Notes: generated by a model not told the origin, from the letters alone. A stretch of 64,000 nt of DNA from Balaenoptera acutorostrata (GCF_949987535.1 NC_080066.1:132846335-132910334), one strand, 5' to 3'; shown: positions 35,637 to 46,960, numbered from the stretch's first letter. Program-made: numbers and translations.

Positions 35637-36345
35637 CGCGCTGATCGCCGCGGCTCGCGCCCTTCTCTGGAGTTCGTTTAGGCGGCGCTCTGAATCCCCT
35701 CTCCTTGCCCGCCGCGAAACAAAGAGGCAAGAAAAAGTCTCTTGCCTCTTCGGCAGCTGCAGACTTTTTCCCGGACTCACTTCCGGCTAGCTGTGGTGCA
35801 CTAAACCCTTCAGGCTGTGTTCACGCCGCCAGCCCCAGTCCTCTCCCTGCGATCCAACCGAAGCCGAGCCTCAGCTCCCAGCCCCGCCCACCCCGGCAGG
35901 TGAGCAGACAAGCCTCTCGGGCTGGTGAGCGCTGCTCGGCGCCGAGCCTCTGTGCGGGAGTCTCTCCGTTTTTTCCTCTGTGCCCCTGTTGCTGTGGGGT
36001 CTGCGCTGATAGCTGCGGCTCGCGCCAGTCTCTGGAGTTCGTTTAGGCGGCGCTCTGAATCCCCTCTCCTCGCGCACCAGGAAACACAGAGGGAAGAAAA
36101 AGTCTCTTGCCTCTTCGGCAGCTGCAGACTTTTTCCCGGACTCCCTCTGGGCTAGCTGTGGTGCGCTAACCCCTTCAGGCTGTGTTCACGCTGCCAGCCC
36201 CAGTCCTCTCCCTGCGATCCGACGGAAGCCCGAGCCTCAGCTCCCAGCCCCGCCCGCCCCGGCGGGGAAGCAGACAAGCCTCTCGGGCTGGTGAGTGCTG
36301 CTCGGCGCCGAGCCTCTGTGCGGGAACCTCTCCGCTTTGCCCTCC
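35637..36345. repeat. 365 bp tandem repeat in L1 5' UTR (about 1.9 copies)
   Basis: The block starting gcgctgatcgccgcggctcg at about 35637 recurs at about 36002 as gcgctgatagctgcggctcg. Anchor words repeat with a spacing of 365 bp: agttcgtttaggcggcgctc at 35671 and 36036, gaatcccctctcct after it, and gactttttcccggact. The second copy continues to at least the word gcctctgtgcgggaacctct. The arrangement resembles the monomer arrays of mouse L1 promoters, but these are only two units. Confidence 0.9.
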
Positions 36346-36675
36346 GCACCTCTGTGGCTGCGCTCTCCTCCGTGGCTCCAAAGCTTCCCCCCTCCGCCAC
36401 CCGCAGTCTCCGCCCGCGAAGGGGCTTCCTAGTGCGTGGAAACCTTTCCTCCTTCACGGCTCCCTCCCACTGGTGCAGGTGCCGTCCCTATTCTTTTGTC
36501 TCTGTTATTTCTTTTTTCTTTTGCTCTACCCAAGTACGGGGGGAGTTTCTTGCCTTTTTGGAGGTCAGACGTTTTCTGCCAGCGTTCAGTGGATGTTCTG
36601 TAGGAGCAGTTCCACGTGTAGATGTATTTCTACTGTATCTGTGGGAAGGAAGGTGATCTCCGCGTCTTACTCTTC

Positions 36676-36685
36676 CGCCATCTTC
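36676..36685 (-). promoter_or_regulatory. YY1-type site at L1 5' end
   Basis: The minus strand reads aagatggcgg within the first 17 bases of the L1. This is the core of a YY1 site (AAGATGGCG), and its position agrees with the known YY1 site at the 5' end of human L1. Function is inferred from that analogy. Confidence 0.7.
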
Positions 36686-36692
36686 TCCCTCC

Positions 36693-36710
36693 AGCAGTGG
36701 GATATTTTCT
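36693..36710. repeat. Target-site duplication of full-length L1, copy 2
   Basis: Identical in all 18 bases to 29125-29142. It closes the L1 on its 5' side. Confidence 0.95.
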
Positions 36711-36932
36711 AAGCACTATTTGCACCATCTTCCAATATATAAGATAAAAGTCAAACCATTCAGGTTGAAGCTCAGAAAGGGAAGAACAGAGAGCACCTCC
36801 TCTCAGCACTTTACCTGTTCCCTTTGCTAGTCTCTGAGACACCTCCATGGGCCCGTGGATTTAGAACCATTGATCTAATTTATTCCCAGTAGGTGTGGAT
36901 AATCCCACTTCATTAATAAGGCTGATAGTAGC

Positions 36933-37429
36933 TGTATTAGCCAGAATTCTCCAGAGAAATAGAGCCAATAGGATGTTTATGTGTCTGCATCTTAATTCAC
37001 CTAGTGCGTGTGTGTGTGTGTGTGTGTGTATGTGTGTAATATACAATACATACAGAGGGAGAAAGAGGGGGAGTGAGATTTATTTTAAGGAATTGGCCCA
37101 TGTGATTGCAGAGGGCTGGCAGTCTGAAATTTGCAGAGTAGGCCAGCAGGCTAGAAATTCCAGATTTTGCAGTCTGGAGTCTGAAGGCAGTCTGGAGGGA
37201 GGACATCTTCCTTCTTCCTCCAGGGACTTTAGTCTTTGCTTGTAAGGCCTTCAACTGATTGTATGAAGCCCACTCATGTGATGGAGGATAGTCTGCTTTA
37301 CTCAATGTCTACTGATTTAAATGTTAATCACATCTAACAAATACCTTCACAGTAATATCTAGACTGGTGTTTGACCAAACAACTGGGTACCATAACCTAG
37401 CCAATTTGATAAATACATTAACCATCACA
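36933..37429 (-). mobile_element. ERVL-type solo LTR (MLT2-like), minus strand
   Basis: On the minus strand it starts tgtgatggttaatgtatttatc and ends ctctggagaattctggctaataca, so it has TG...CA ends. A 5 bp target duplication GTAGC flanks it (36928-36932 and 37430-37434), as expected of an ERVL-class LTR. Words such as 'cagttgaaggcctt', 'gggccaattccttaaaataaatctc' (a poly(A) signal region) fit MLT2. A (TG)n tract lies inside it at about 37005-37038. It is non-coding. Confidence 0.8.
37005..37038. repeat. (TG)n microsatellite inside the LTR
   Basis: A run of about 12 TG units with one TA interruption. Confidence 0.9.
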
Positions 37430-37434
37430 GTAGC

Positions 37435-38955
37435 TGAAACAGATTGTGCTGATTTTCCTAGATACTACAGTAGTAAGAAAGGTTCTAAAGAGCTGGGTAA
37501 CCAGAGATGAAAAACAAACATCTTGAAGTGCCAATGTGGTCAAAAAATGGTTCTTTGAAATGAATAATGTAACCAGGGGTCTAGCAAGGACCGTATCAGG
37601 AAAGGCAGGGAAAAGCAGACCTAATTTTGAGGAATTTGGTTTATCCCAAATACAAATTATACAGTAGAAATTAGTCACCAAAACTCTGCCAAAAACTGAA
37701 AACTTTTCATTAAAGATCTATTGACATTTGAGGTTATTACACCAGCAGATTGGAGTTTCATGCATAGCTGTGACCTATTTCTCAGCAACTGGTTCTTGTT
37801 ACCAGGGATGTTAATGAAGGAAATGTAATTTTTGCCTGTTGAAAACTGAGATCATGGTTCTTCCCCAAAGGAATATTAGTTCTTCAATCTAAAAGAAAAT
37901 AGTTCAGAAAGGAGTGGCTGGATGATAACCAATATAGGTTGTTCATGTATTTACTCACTCAAGTTTTTGGATCAAAAAAAGGTGTGATCTCTTGCACTGC
38001 ACATCTCAGGTCTCAAAATGCCGCCCCGCCCCCAACCCATTGCCAAGCTAGACTACATAAATTATTATGCTGGTACCACCCTCATCAATTTGGTCGTAGC
38101 TGTTGGATCAGGACAGCCATTTTTATATCTACAGCTAGGAGGTAATATGGCACAAACGCTCTACCCCACAGAGAAGATGGTGACTAAGTGACAAGTCTAA
38201 TTCTCCCTTTGAGAAAGTATTGAGTCCTAAAAAGAAAGTCAGTTAAAAGCAGCTGGTAAGGGGAGCAAAGACTGAAACTCACACAGACAAGCCAGGGGAT
38301 AGGAATACAGAGATGACCAAGGCACAGAACATGATTTTACAATCTAGTAGAGGTGTCTGACAAGAAAAAGAGAAATATAATACAATATGAGAAACACTGC
38401 AATAGCAAGGCACATGGGACACTAAGGGAACATAGAGAAGTGGTACTTAGGTGACTAAGGATGGCTTTCTGGAGGAGACCATACCATTATCTGAGGGGTA
38501 ATAATGGCAGAGCACTGCGATAGGGCTCCTTGAACTTCTGCTATTGACGGGGTGACATGATGGGTCCCTAAAGCTAGAACTGGACCTTAAGGAATAGAAA
38601 TCTTCTAGTTCTTAAATTGCATTGTGCTTGCCATATAGCCGAGATATGTGTCTGTGGCTGTCTTTACATGACTTCTGGTTCCATTGCTATTACTTGGTTC
38701 CCATGAGGCCCGAGACACCTCTTTTCCTTACTCTTTTTCCATGTGTATTTAAAGCAAGGACCCCTTATTTGAGACAATCAAGAGTCAGTGTTACTAGTAA
38801 ACTGGAAACCAAACATGCCACTTTTGGTTAACTACTTGTTGTATAAAGAAGCTTTACAAGTTGAGGCCAAAACAACCTAAAAGCCAGAGGTTTGGTTCAT
38901 GATAAATCATAGTGTCCTTAAAATTCAAATTTCTTAAATGCAAAAAAAGACATAC
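37435..38955. other. Non-coding stretch
   Basis: No gene seen. At 38280-38520 the words 'ggataggaatacagagatgacc' and 'ggatggctttctggaggagacc' suggest a copy of the unnamed old repeat seen at 15.4 and 26.0 kb. The rest is not recognised. Confidence 0.4.
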
Positions 38956-38960
38956 TCCAT

Positions 38961-39318
38961 TTTTTTTTAAACAAGTATTTTTTTTTATTATTAATTAATT
39001 AATTTATTTTTGGCTGCATTGGGTCTTCGTTGCTGTGCGTGGACTTTTCTCTAGTTGCAGCGAGCAGGGGCTACTCTTTGTTGCAGTGCACCGGCTTCTC
39101 ATTGCGGTGGCTTCTCTTGTTGAGGAGCACGGGCTCTAGGCACACAGGCTTCAATAGTTGTGGCCCGTGGGCTTAGTAGTTGTGGCTCGCAGGCTCAGTA
39201 GTTGTGGAGCACGGGCTTAGTTGCTCCACGACACGTGGGATCTTTCCGGACCAGGGCTTGAACCCGTGTCCCCTGCATTGGCAGGCGGATTCTTGACCAC
39301 TGCACCACCAGGGAAGCC
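38961..39318 (-). mobile_element. CHR-family tRNA SINE, minus strand, expanded middle
   Basis: Starts on the minus strand gggcttccctggtggtgc, keeps the Pol III boxes, and ends in an A-rich (TAAT) tail. The middle contains the same word three times in a row ('agttgtgg...gggcttagt' variants at about 39155-39210), so it is some 50 bp longer than the copies at 24.8 and 53.9 kb. No perfect target duplication was found. Confidence 0.88.
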
Positions 39319-39319
39319 C

Positions 39320-40335
39320 ATTTAATTTTTATTATAAAGCCTGAAAGATTTTACTTACGCTAGTGTGACTGATGTATAGTAGACAAACCAAGGGTAATTT
39401 ATACTCTCCTCCTTTCCAATTAGGGATGGGAAACCATGAAGTCCAAGAATCAAAATGAATGGCTTAATTTCTATACCTCAAACCATCTTCAAGTGTTAAT
39501 TAAAATTATCTACAGAACACTGAATCAAAATTAAAATTAAACACCTATATACACACACATGCACTTTATGAAAACCAGAATTAGATATATATTTTTCACA
39601 CCTGCTTCTAATTGATATTTTATTTGACTCAACCTCTCCTTCTAGTTGGGTTTCCTTAGTTGTCAGACTGCAACAGGATATAAAAGCAACAAAGCATAGA
39701 CAACTACTGTAGAATGGAGAGAAATTTATTTCCATTTATAGATTAATTGGACCAGTAATTGTACCAATAGTAGTGTTAGTGACACTATTTATTGTGCAAA
39801 ATTATTTGTGAATGGTATCTTACAAGAGATAAAATTGAGTTAAAAATTTGAGCCTTCTAAAAATAAGATAGAATGAATTTTTAATTTACCACACACAGTG
39901 TAACATACCTTATGCAAATTAGAGTTGTGTTAACTTGAAAAGGCTGAACTTAAAATATCAATCAAGTTTCAGCACAAAATTAGAAATAATGTAAATCTAT
40001 TTTTTAATCTTGAAGAATTATAATTGTAAGTTGGAGGAGAGATGAATGAATTACCAACTGTGTTTATGTTACTGGCATATGTCTTGGCCACTTTCACTAG
40101 TAAACATTGTTTGTCAGTCCTATGGGAGCAATGAGACATGAAATATGCAAGTTTTGAATTCTGCCAAGTCTTCAGGAACACATCACTCATAAAATGAAAT
40201 TGTATTGCACTTTCTCTGTTCTGGACATATGCCTGTACCATTCATGTCAATAAAGTTTCTTTACTTTCTTGGCTGGCATCTCAGTCTTACGAGGCAGAAG
40301 AGAAAGTCATGATGAATTTAGGTGTCAGGCTATTA
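39320..40335. other. AT-rich non-coding stretch
   Basis: No gene or repeat family recognised between the SINE and the next LTR. Confidence 0.4.
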
Positions 40336-40792
40336 AGTTGCGATGGTTAACTTTGTGTGCCAACTTGACTGGGCTAAGGGATGCCCAGACAGCTGGTAAA
40401 ACATTTTATTTGGATGTGTCTGTGAGAGTGTTTCCAGAAGAGATTAGCTGTTGAATTGGTGAACTGAGTAAAGCAAGTGGTCCTCCCCAGTGTGGGTGGA
40501 CATCATCCAATTTGTTGAGGACCTGAATAGAACAAAAAGGAGGAGGAAGGACACACTCTCTGTTTGAGTGGAGACTTTCATCTTCTGCTGGCCTCAGACA
40601 TTGGCATTCCTGGTTCTCAAGCTTTTGGACTCAGATTGGGACTTATACCATCAGCACCCCTATCCTCAGACCTTTGGACTTGGACAGCTGTCCTGATTCT
40701 CCAGCCTATAGACCACAGATCAAGAAACTTCTTGGCCTCCATAACTGCTTGAACCAATTTCTGTAACAAATCTACTCTTCAATAGATAGGTA

Positions 40793-40861
40793 TTGGGCTA
40801 GCCAAAAAGTTCATGCAGGTTTTTCCATAAGATGTTACAGAGAACTTTTTGGCCAACCCAA
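40793..40861. mobile_element. Mariner-type MITE, about 70 bp
   Basis: The inverted ends ttgggctagccaaaaagttc and gaactttttggccaacccaa match over about 20 bp with one or two differences. The left flank has TA (40791-40792), the target of mariner elements; on the right it reads ca, probably changed TA. Similar 80 bp mariner derivatives are common in cetartiodactyls. It is inserted in the LTR. Confidence 0.85.
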
Positions 40862-40863
40862 CA

Positions 40864-40935
40864 GATATATAGGTAGGTAGGTAGGTAGGTAGGTAGATAG
40901 ATGGATAGACAGACAGATAGATAGATAGATAGATC
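40864..40935. repeat. TAGG/TAGA tetranucleotide microsatellite
   Basis: Six or more taggt units are followed by gata/gaca units. It adjoins the MITE inside the LTR. Confidence 0.93.
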
Positions 40936-40975
40936 CTATTGGTTCTGTTTCTCTGGAGAACCCTGATACATAAGT

Positions 40976-43570
40976 GATGTTTAGAAAATCTGAAATATAT
41001 AGCTCATTGCACACAGTCATCTTCTAAATTTTTAGTTCATTAGTTTTTTTTGCCTTTTTCACGTTATGAAACCCTTTGACAGTTTAAAGAAAGCTATCAA
41101 TCTAACCCTCAGAAAAAGGCCTATGTGCACATGTACACTCCATTTTGCCTACATGTATCATGGACTCCAAGTAAAGAACCCCTCTTTTGATATACAATAT
41201 TTATGGAAAGAAGGTCCACAGAACCAAATACATACACTCTACCACAGTCACCACTGCCGCAGGTCAGCAGTCAATTTGTAGCATACCATGTATTGAGTAC
41301 ATGCCTATGTAGGATGTGGTCTTGGGTTCAAATTACTTTTCAATACCTTTCCCTCAACACTCTGAAATGTTCTGGGATTTCTCTTTGTATTCAAGATCAA
41401 AGAATTTTAGATCATTAAACCAAAGATGAAACAAGATGCCTGATGTTACAAATACTTACAAGTATTATTTTTGGTAACCATTAGAAAGCAGAAATGACAA
41501 GCAAAACAAGTTAAAACACAGAAACAGCACAAATCACTCAGTGTGCTAAATTTCATACAATAAAAGTAAAATATGAGTGAGCTAATTAAGGGTATCTTTT
41601 TCTCTTAAAATAGTTTCTTAAATCAGTTTATACCAGAAACACACACACACAGGCACACATATATACACATACACTTATATAGGCATACATTGCCAAGCTC
41701 TAAAATTATATGAACATACCCAGAATTTATGAGTTTTCATTTAGAATGCAATTCTTAATATTTTTTAAGTTACAAAATGGTTTCTTTAACTGAAGTTTTG
41801 TCTATTCAACTGCCTATCATATGTATGTATGAAAGGGCGTCTACCCACAGGATTATCCATTCAGAAAATATAAACTGTGAGTTGAAATATGTCATCAAAG
41901 TAAAAAGAAGCCCTATTTTAAAAAGACACTTGAAAACCATAAAAATCATTATTTTCTCTAGTAGGTGAAAAGCTAAAGACCATTCTCAGGGAGAACAACA
42001 GCCATGGACAGAGCCTGAACTCTCAGATTTCCTGCTCTATTAGTGGAGATGAAAAACCTCCATTTTATGAAGTTAAGATTAGAGCAAGTGTTAACAAAAT
42101 AAAGTCAGCTACATATTTTTTAAAATTCTGACACCATTAAGGGAATAAGGGAATTACTAGAAATAACTCCAAAATTCTTTCCCACTGAACTTAAATTCTT
42201 TATACAGTGTCTGTCTATTAATAGTTATGAGAAGGAAGAGAAAAACAAAGAAATTTCTATATGATAAGTATTGTTTTGTTTCTGGCTTCCATTATGAAAA
42301 AATATATATTTTTTAATTTTATGTTCTCAGTGTTAAATACTATATCTGAAATGTTTATAATAATTGCATTTGAGATGATTTCTAGAGGCTTGGGAAAGAA
42401 CAATTATAGGTTTTTGCATTTACTTTTAGAAAGGCAAATCATTCCCTGTGTTCCTATAAGAAAATGACCATTGTGAATTCTTGGGTTCCTGCTCATAAGA
42501 TACAAGATTACTTTCTCTTAGGAAAAACAAATTATGGTTAGAAAGTTTCTGAAGCAGAGAGCAGGGCTCAATCAGAAATTCCTTCCACGGACTGTGGAAA
42601 GTGATTCAGGATGTATCAGAATACTCACACTGAAGAAGTTTTAGGTGCTAATTGTGTCTTTAATGTTTTCCTGAAGCCAAACTCAGATTTATGTAAGACA
42701 TAAGAGGCATGAGAGGCCTATTTTGAGTCTTAGCACTTGGAAAGGCCTTTGGAAAAGAAATGGAAAGGAGACATAGTTTCTGAGGAAACCTGGACAATGT
42801 GAACTAATGACTGGGATAAACTTGTGACAAGTCTACAAAAAGGAGCTTTATTGGAGGGGAAAACAACAATCTATTGTATAGACTATCAATGATTAAAAAT
42901 ATCAAAATAAACTTCTAGAAGTCCTTTATAGCCTTGAAAAAAAATACATTTTACAAAATGCTCTATAACATGTAACACAGATTCTGAGAGCTACAAACAC
43001 TTAAAAGCATAAAGTGTTTGTAGTATACTACTTAAGATGGCATTATCTAAAACAAAAATTCTCAACCAACAGGTGGTAAGTAGCAGCACAAGGAAATTTT
43101 CTGAATTTTATTCTCTACAAAATCCATTTTTTAATCCTGCCCAAGGCTGAAATTTTGTCTTGACTTCTGAATAATAAAAATTTTGAAAGTCCCAGTGTCA
43201 AATATCCAGGAAGAAATTTCATGATCACAGCTCTGTGGTTTTCTTTGATGACAAAAACATGGGAAGGCGATATTACATTCCATCAACATCACAGAATGGA
43301 TTGTAGGTTGTATTTCCTAGGCCTTCTTTCAGTCTCCTAGAGTCTAATTTCCTTCTATTGTGGGTTCTTCTTTATACTGCCATTTATTAGTAGAGTTTGA
43401 TAGAAAACTTTAATTCACAGGTTTAAATTCCTTCTCCCACACATTCACCAAGCATATTAAGTTACATCCTTTACTTCCTTGAACCCTAGTTTCATCATTT
43501 GTAATACAAAATTGGAAATACCTACCACTCAGGTCTTCCTTCCTAGGGCTTGAGTATAACTCATCTTCTA
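40976..43570. other. AT-rich single-copy-like stretch
   Basis: No gene, exon or repeat family recognised. A short (AC)n run lies at about 41637-41652 within an AC/TA-rich segment to 41680. Confidence 0.45.
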
Positions 43571-45240
43571 AAACATGCAGTATCTTTTCCCCATATATAT
43601 ACCTAGGAATTTACTTTGGTTTGATGGCAGCTATTTTTTCAATTATTTGTTTTCAACTTTCCCACTTATGGATATTTTTCCACTATGGCTTCTGAAAAGA
43701 TACATGGAACAATCTAACTATTTCCTGTGTCTCATTTTCCCACATTTCCTATTTTTTATGCATAGAAACAAATATCACATCCATACTAACAGCATGTATG
43801 ACCTGCCTGTCCTCTTTCCCCATCATCCTATAAAATGTTACCAATCTGAAAATTTCTGACCATCGACTATCACCCCATATTCACTGTTGAAAATTCTTTT
43901 TTGAAGGAAAATTGCTCTAAGATGTATCTTTTTACCATCAATCCACACCCGTCTACATCCACCCCCGTAATACCTGCATCTCACCTACTGCTTCTACCTG
44001 ACTTGTGATCTATGGGGAAAACTGTTGACTTACAGTCAGCAACTCTAGTTTGAGTTCTGGTTCCATTCCTTAAGAGCTCTAGAAGAGTCCTCTTAAACAG
44101 GGTTCCCTATGAGCATGATCTGGGCATCTTTTTACCTGTTAGAGCAGAGTCTTGGAGGTTGAGTGGGAGAGTAAACATATGAGTCTACTTTATGAAAAGC
44201 TCCTGTAGGTGATGCAAATGAGAACTTAAGTATGAGATCTACTTGACAGAACCTCTGAATTATTTTCCTAACTTATAAAATGCCAAGTCTATTTTATAGT
44301 GATATCATGAAGGTTAAACAAGGCAATATATGGGAAAGAGTGTTATAAACTGGAAAACTGAATATAAAACAAGGTATTATGCGTCAATATTTCTGTGGGG
44401 TTTAGAGTAGAATAAGTTCATTGTCAATCACTTCTGCAGCAACCGTCACACACAGAGGATTAGAAACAAGCATCAATACTGACAATCTTCTGAAATTCTC
44501 ACAGTATAAAATCTCAGAGTAGGTCAGAACACCACCTTAAAAATGCATAAAGAGGTTTTAAAGCCAACAAACAAAGTGCTTTTACTGCAATTTAAAATTT
44601 AAAAAAACAGCTAAAAATAAAATTCATTCTGTCTGACTTGAATTACATTGACTTCATTGTGGGAATCTGCTTCTCAAAGTCCCGATCTTCTAGGAAACTA
44701 GAGAAATATTGGAACACTTTGAAGCCGAAATAAAGAAAATTGATGCGCAAATATTGGTCTCTGTTCTTCCCGTACGTAAGTCATTTCCTGGAACTGTAGT
44801 AATTGAAATGCCAAGGGAGGTTTACTAACTCGGTCCCCATTTTGTGCATTTTATATTGCAGGGGAATAAACTATACTCTAATAGCCTGGAAAAAATACTG
44901 CAGGAAATGACTTCAGCCCTAGAGAGTTTCTAATTCATTATAGTTTCCAGGATAAAACATTCGCCTACAACTTTTAAGTCCCCAGAGGGTTTAATCTACT
45001 GAAGCTAATGCAAGCAAACAGGCTGGCAGAAAGGGACTATTACTCTAAAATAATTGTAATTATCCATTTGGGAAGACCATGGACTTTGCACTCAATCCAC
45101 AATAGATGTTTAACTTTTCCCTTTCATCAAAATAGAAATATTTGAAGTTTACTTTTTCACTCTTGCAGGGAAAAATCACCTAATAAGCTTGTAACCTAAA
45201 TTTATAACCTATGATCCAGAGTTCAAGCTTATTAGGTCAA
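43570..45240. other. Single-copy-like non-coding stretch
   Basis: No repeat family is recognised. The part 44640-44830 ('gggaatctgcttctcaaag', 'gatgcgcaaatattgg', 'ttcccgtacgtaagtc') is of normal complexity and has no repeat look, so it may be a constrained non-coding element, but this is only a guess. Confidence 0.4.
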
Positions 45241-45249
45241 CAACACTTT

Positions 45250-45765
45250 GCAGTATCTGGCTCCTGTTTCTCTCTGGCTTCCTAGATTCCATTTCACCAA
45301 ATACCCTTCTCTCCATATGGAACTCCTTCTCTTGTTTCATGCACCAGTTGTATAATGAGCTGGTTTATGCAGAAATGACCTGATGCATGCAGAAACAATA
45401 CCATGGGCACCATGTCATCACCCATGCTCTTTCCTCTCCCTGGAAATTCCCGTAACAACTTCTACTTATACTTCAGAATTCAGCTTAAGCATCCCATCCC
45501 CTAGAAAGTTTTCTGGCCCTTAGCCTATTTAGCTGCCCTGGGATCCTCTGGGATTCCTTATCATCCTAGGTACCCCTCTGCCCTAGCACTCGTAAGATAA
45601 CAGGCAAAAATGATTTCCACATCTCTCCCCCACGCTGGATGCTAAGGTCTTTCGGGTAAAGGACAGTGCCTGATTTGTCTTTATATCCATAGTACTTGGC
45701 TCAGGGTCTGGCACTTAGTGGACACCACAGGTGTTTGGTGGTTGAATGAACGAATGATGTGATCT
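45250..45765 (+). mobile_element. L2 LINE 3' end
   Basis: The order 'cttctacttatacttcagaattc', 'ttaagcatcccatcccc', 'aaggtctttcgggtaaaggac' and 'ggctcagggtctggcacttag' followed by 'ggttgaatgaacgaatga' is the L2 3' end on the plus strand. Confidence 0.72.
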
Positions 45766-46960
45766 AAAGAAATGTTGCATGAAACCTCAGAATCAATTAT
45801 ACCACTTGCAAGTATTGCAATTACTACATATTTTCTAATTTTTTGTGTAGCCAGCTTTTTTTTAGGTGGGAGAAGGTGAACTCCACTTCTCTGGTAAGCA
45901 AGGAGGCAATCCAGGGAGTCCCTTGCATGACATTCCTTGTTCTTCGGAGAGTCATTTGAATCCTTCTTACATGTTAAGCAAGTGTAAGCCAAGATCCTCT
46001 GGCTGTAGAAAAGGGCATATGAAGTCCAGTCCCCTTTGGTATGCAAATTTCAAGAAGCAGTGAACTTATTTGCATAAGGCTCCCTGGAATTTGAGAGACC
46101 TTCCCAGTGGGCCAGAGTGTCCCTGAACAATGCTCAGGAGCAGGGAAAAACAGGGAAGTGTCCCCAAAATAAACCTTGAGGGTAGAAAGTTATGATAATT
46201 TTTGGCTGAATGCAGGGCTGAGCTGATAGAGAAGAGCAACAGGAATCCTGGGTCTCAAGAGATGGCAGATGTCAGAACTGCCTCAACCCTGCCCCAGGGG
46301 GCTTTGGCCCCCTGGGCAAGAAGCTATGTATGAACAACGGGAGCTGGTCATTAAGAGATGTAACAATTGGGGGACCCAGGCCTTCCCTTGGCATGGAGCT
46401 TCTCATTGGAGAGCTTGTGGGTCATCTTCACTTTGACTGCGGTGTGTCTTCAGACCAGCACCAACAAGAAGAACAAAGCAGAATAGTCATAACCCACCCC
46501 CCTCATCTCCCACTTTCCCTCCTGTGCCAGAGACTGTGGATTGGTTACACTAATTTCCATTGCTGTTTCCCACTATAGAGCTTGGGAAACCAAATACATG
46601 TCTTGCTTCCCAGCTCTTTTGCAGGTAGGAGTGGCTGTGTGGCCCAGCTCTGGCCCAAGCATGATACACAAGCAGAAGCCTCCCAGGCGACTTCTGATTA
46701 AGACTTTGTTTTCCATATAAAATGGAGAAAGATGTATCTGGCACTGCCCTCCCTCCTCTTTTCCTGCCTGAATACATTGCTAGATGTTTGAGCCTCAGCA
46801 AGCATCTTGCAGTGAAGGGGAAACAAGCCATTACATTATGGATAGCAAAGCAAAAAACAGAACCTAGTACTACCCAGACTTATTGTCACTTAGGTAAAAT
46901 AAAACTCTACATATTTAAGCTACTGTCAGATTATCGTTATATGCAGTTAAAGCATTCTTA
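45766..46960. other. Non-coding stretch, possible LTR remnant at 46560-46960
   Basis: The end 'gcattcttaattgatacaac' is compatible with the end of an MLT1-group LTR. The preceding text is too diverged to assign. No gene. Confidence 0.35.

Larger units (their letters stand above)
29143..36692 (-). mobile_element. Full-length L1 retrotransposon, near-intact, minus strand
   Basis: The element is about 7.55 kb and complete: poly(A) tail (T-run 29142-29159), 3' UTR with an internal 149 bp duplication (29291-29588), ORF2 (33498-29680), a 58 bp spacer (33499-33556), ORF1 (34423-33557), a 5' UTR of about 2.2 kb with a 365 bp tandem duplication, and a start at 36692 reading ggagggagaagatggcgg. Both flanks carry an identical 18 bp target-site duplication. 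An intact 1272-residue ORF2 and perfect flanks suggest recent insertion by the usual target-primed mechanism. ORF1 lacks the first codons expected from the related copy at 56.5 kb, and the poly(A) signal is non-standard, so activity is uncertain. It is unrelated to the 5'-truncated copies elsewhere except by family. Confidence 0.95.
34451..36692 (-). promoter_or_regulatory. L1 5' UTR and internal promoter
   Basis: The region from the ORF1 start to the L1 5' end is about 2.2 kb, much longer than the roughly 0.9 kb of human L1. Its upper half (about 35250-36450) is very rich in CpG and would be the internal Pol II promoter. The first bases read ggagggagaagatggcgg, and the plus strand carries ccgccatctt at 36676-36685, a YY1-type site as found at the same place in other mammalian L1s, where it sets the start of transcription. 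No TATA box is needed for this type of promoter. Confidence 0.8.
40339..40970 (+). mobile_element. ERVL-type solo LTR (MLT2-like), plus strand
   Basis: It starts tgcgatggttaactttgtgtgcc and ends ctctggagaaccctgataca. A perfect 5 bp target duplication TAAGT flanks it (40334-40338 and 40971-40975). It is the same family as the LTR at 36.9 kb, in opposite orientation. It contains a mariner MITE and a tetranucleotide microsatellite near its 3' end. Confidence 0.82.

Noticed and set aside
35705..36457. Several GC-rich frames in the L1 5' UTR (both strands)
   Set aside because: Repeated by the 365 bp duplication and expected by chance in CpG-rich DNA; only the 176-codon frame that leaves the element is kept as a weak finding.
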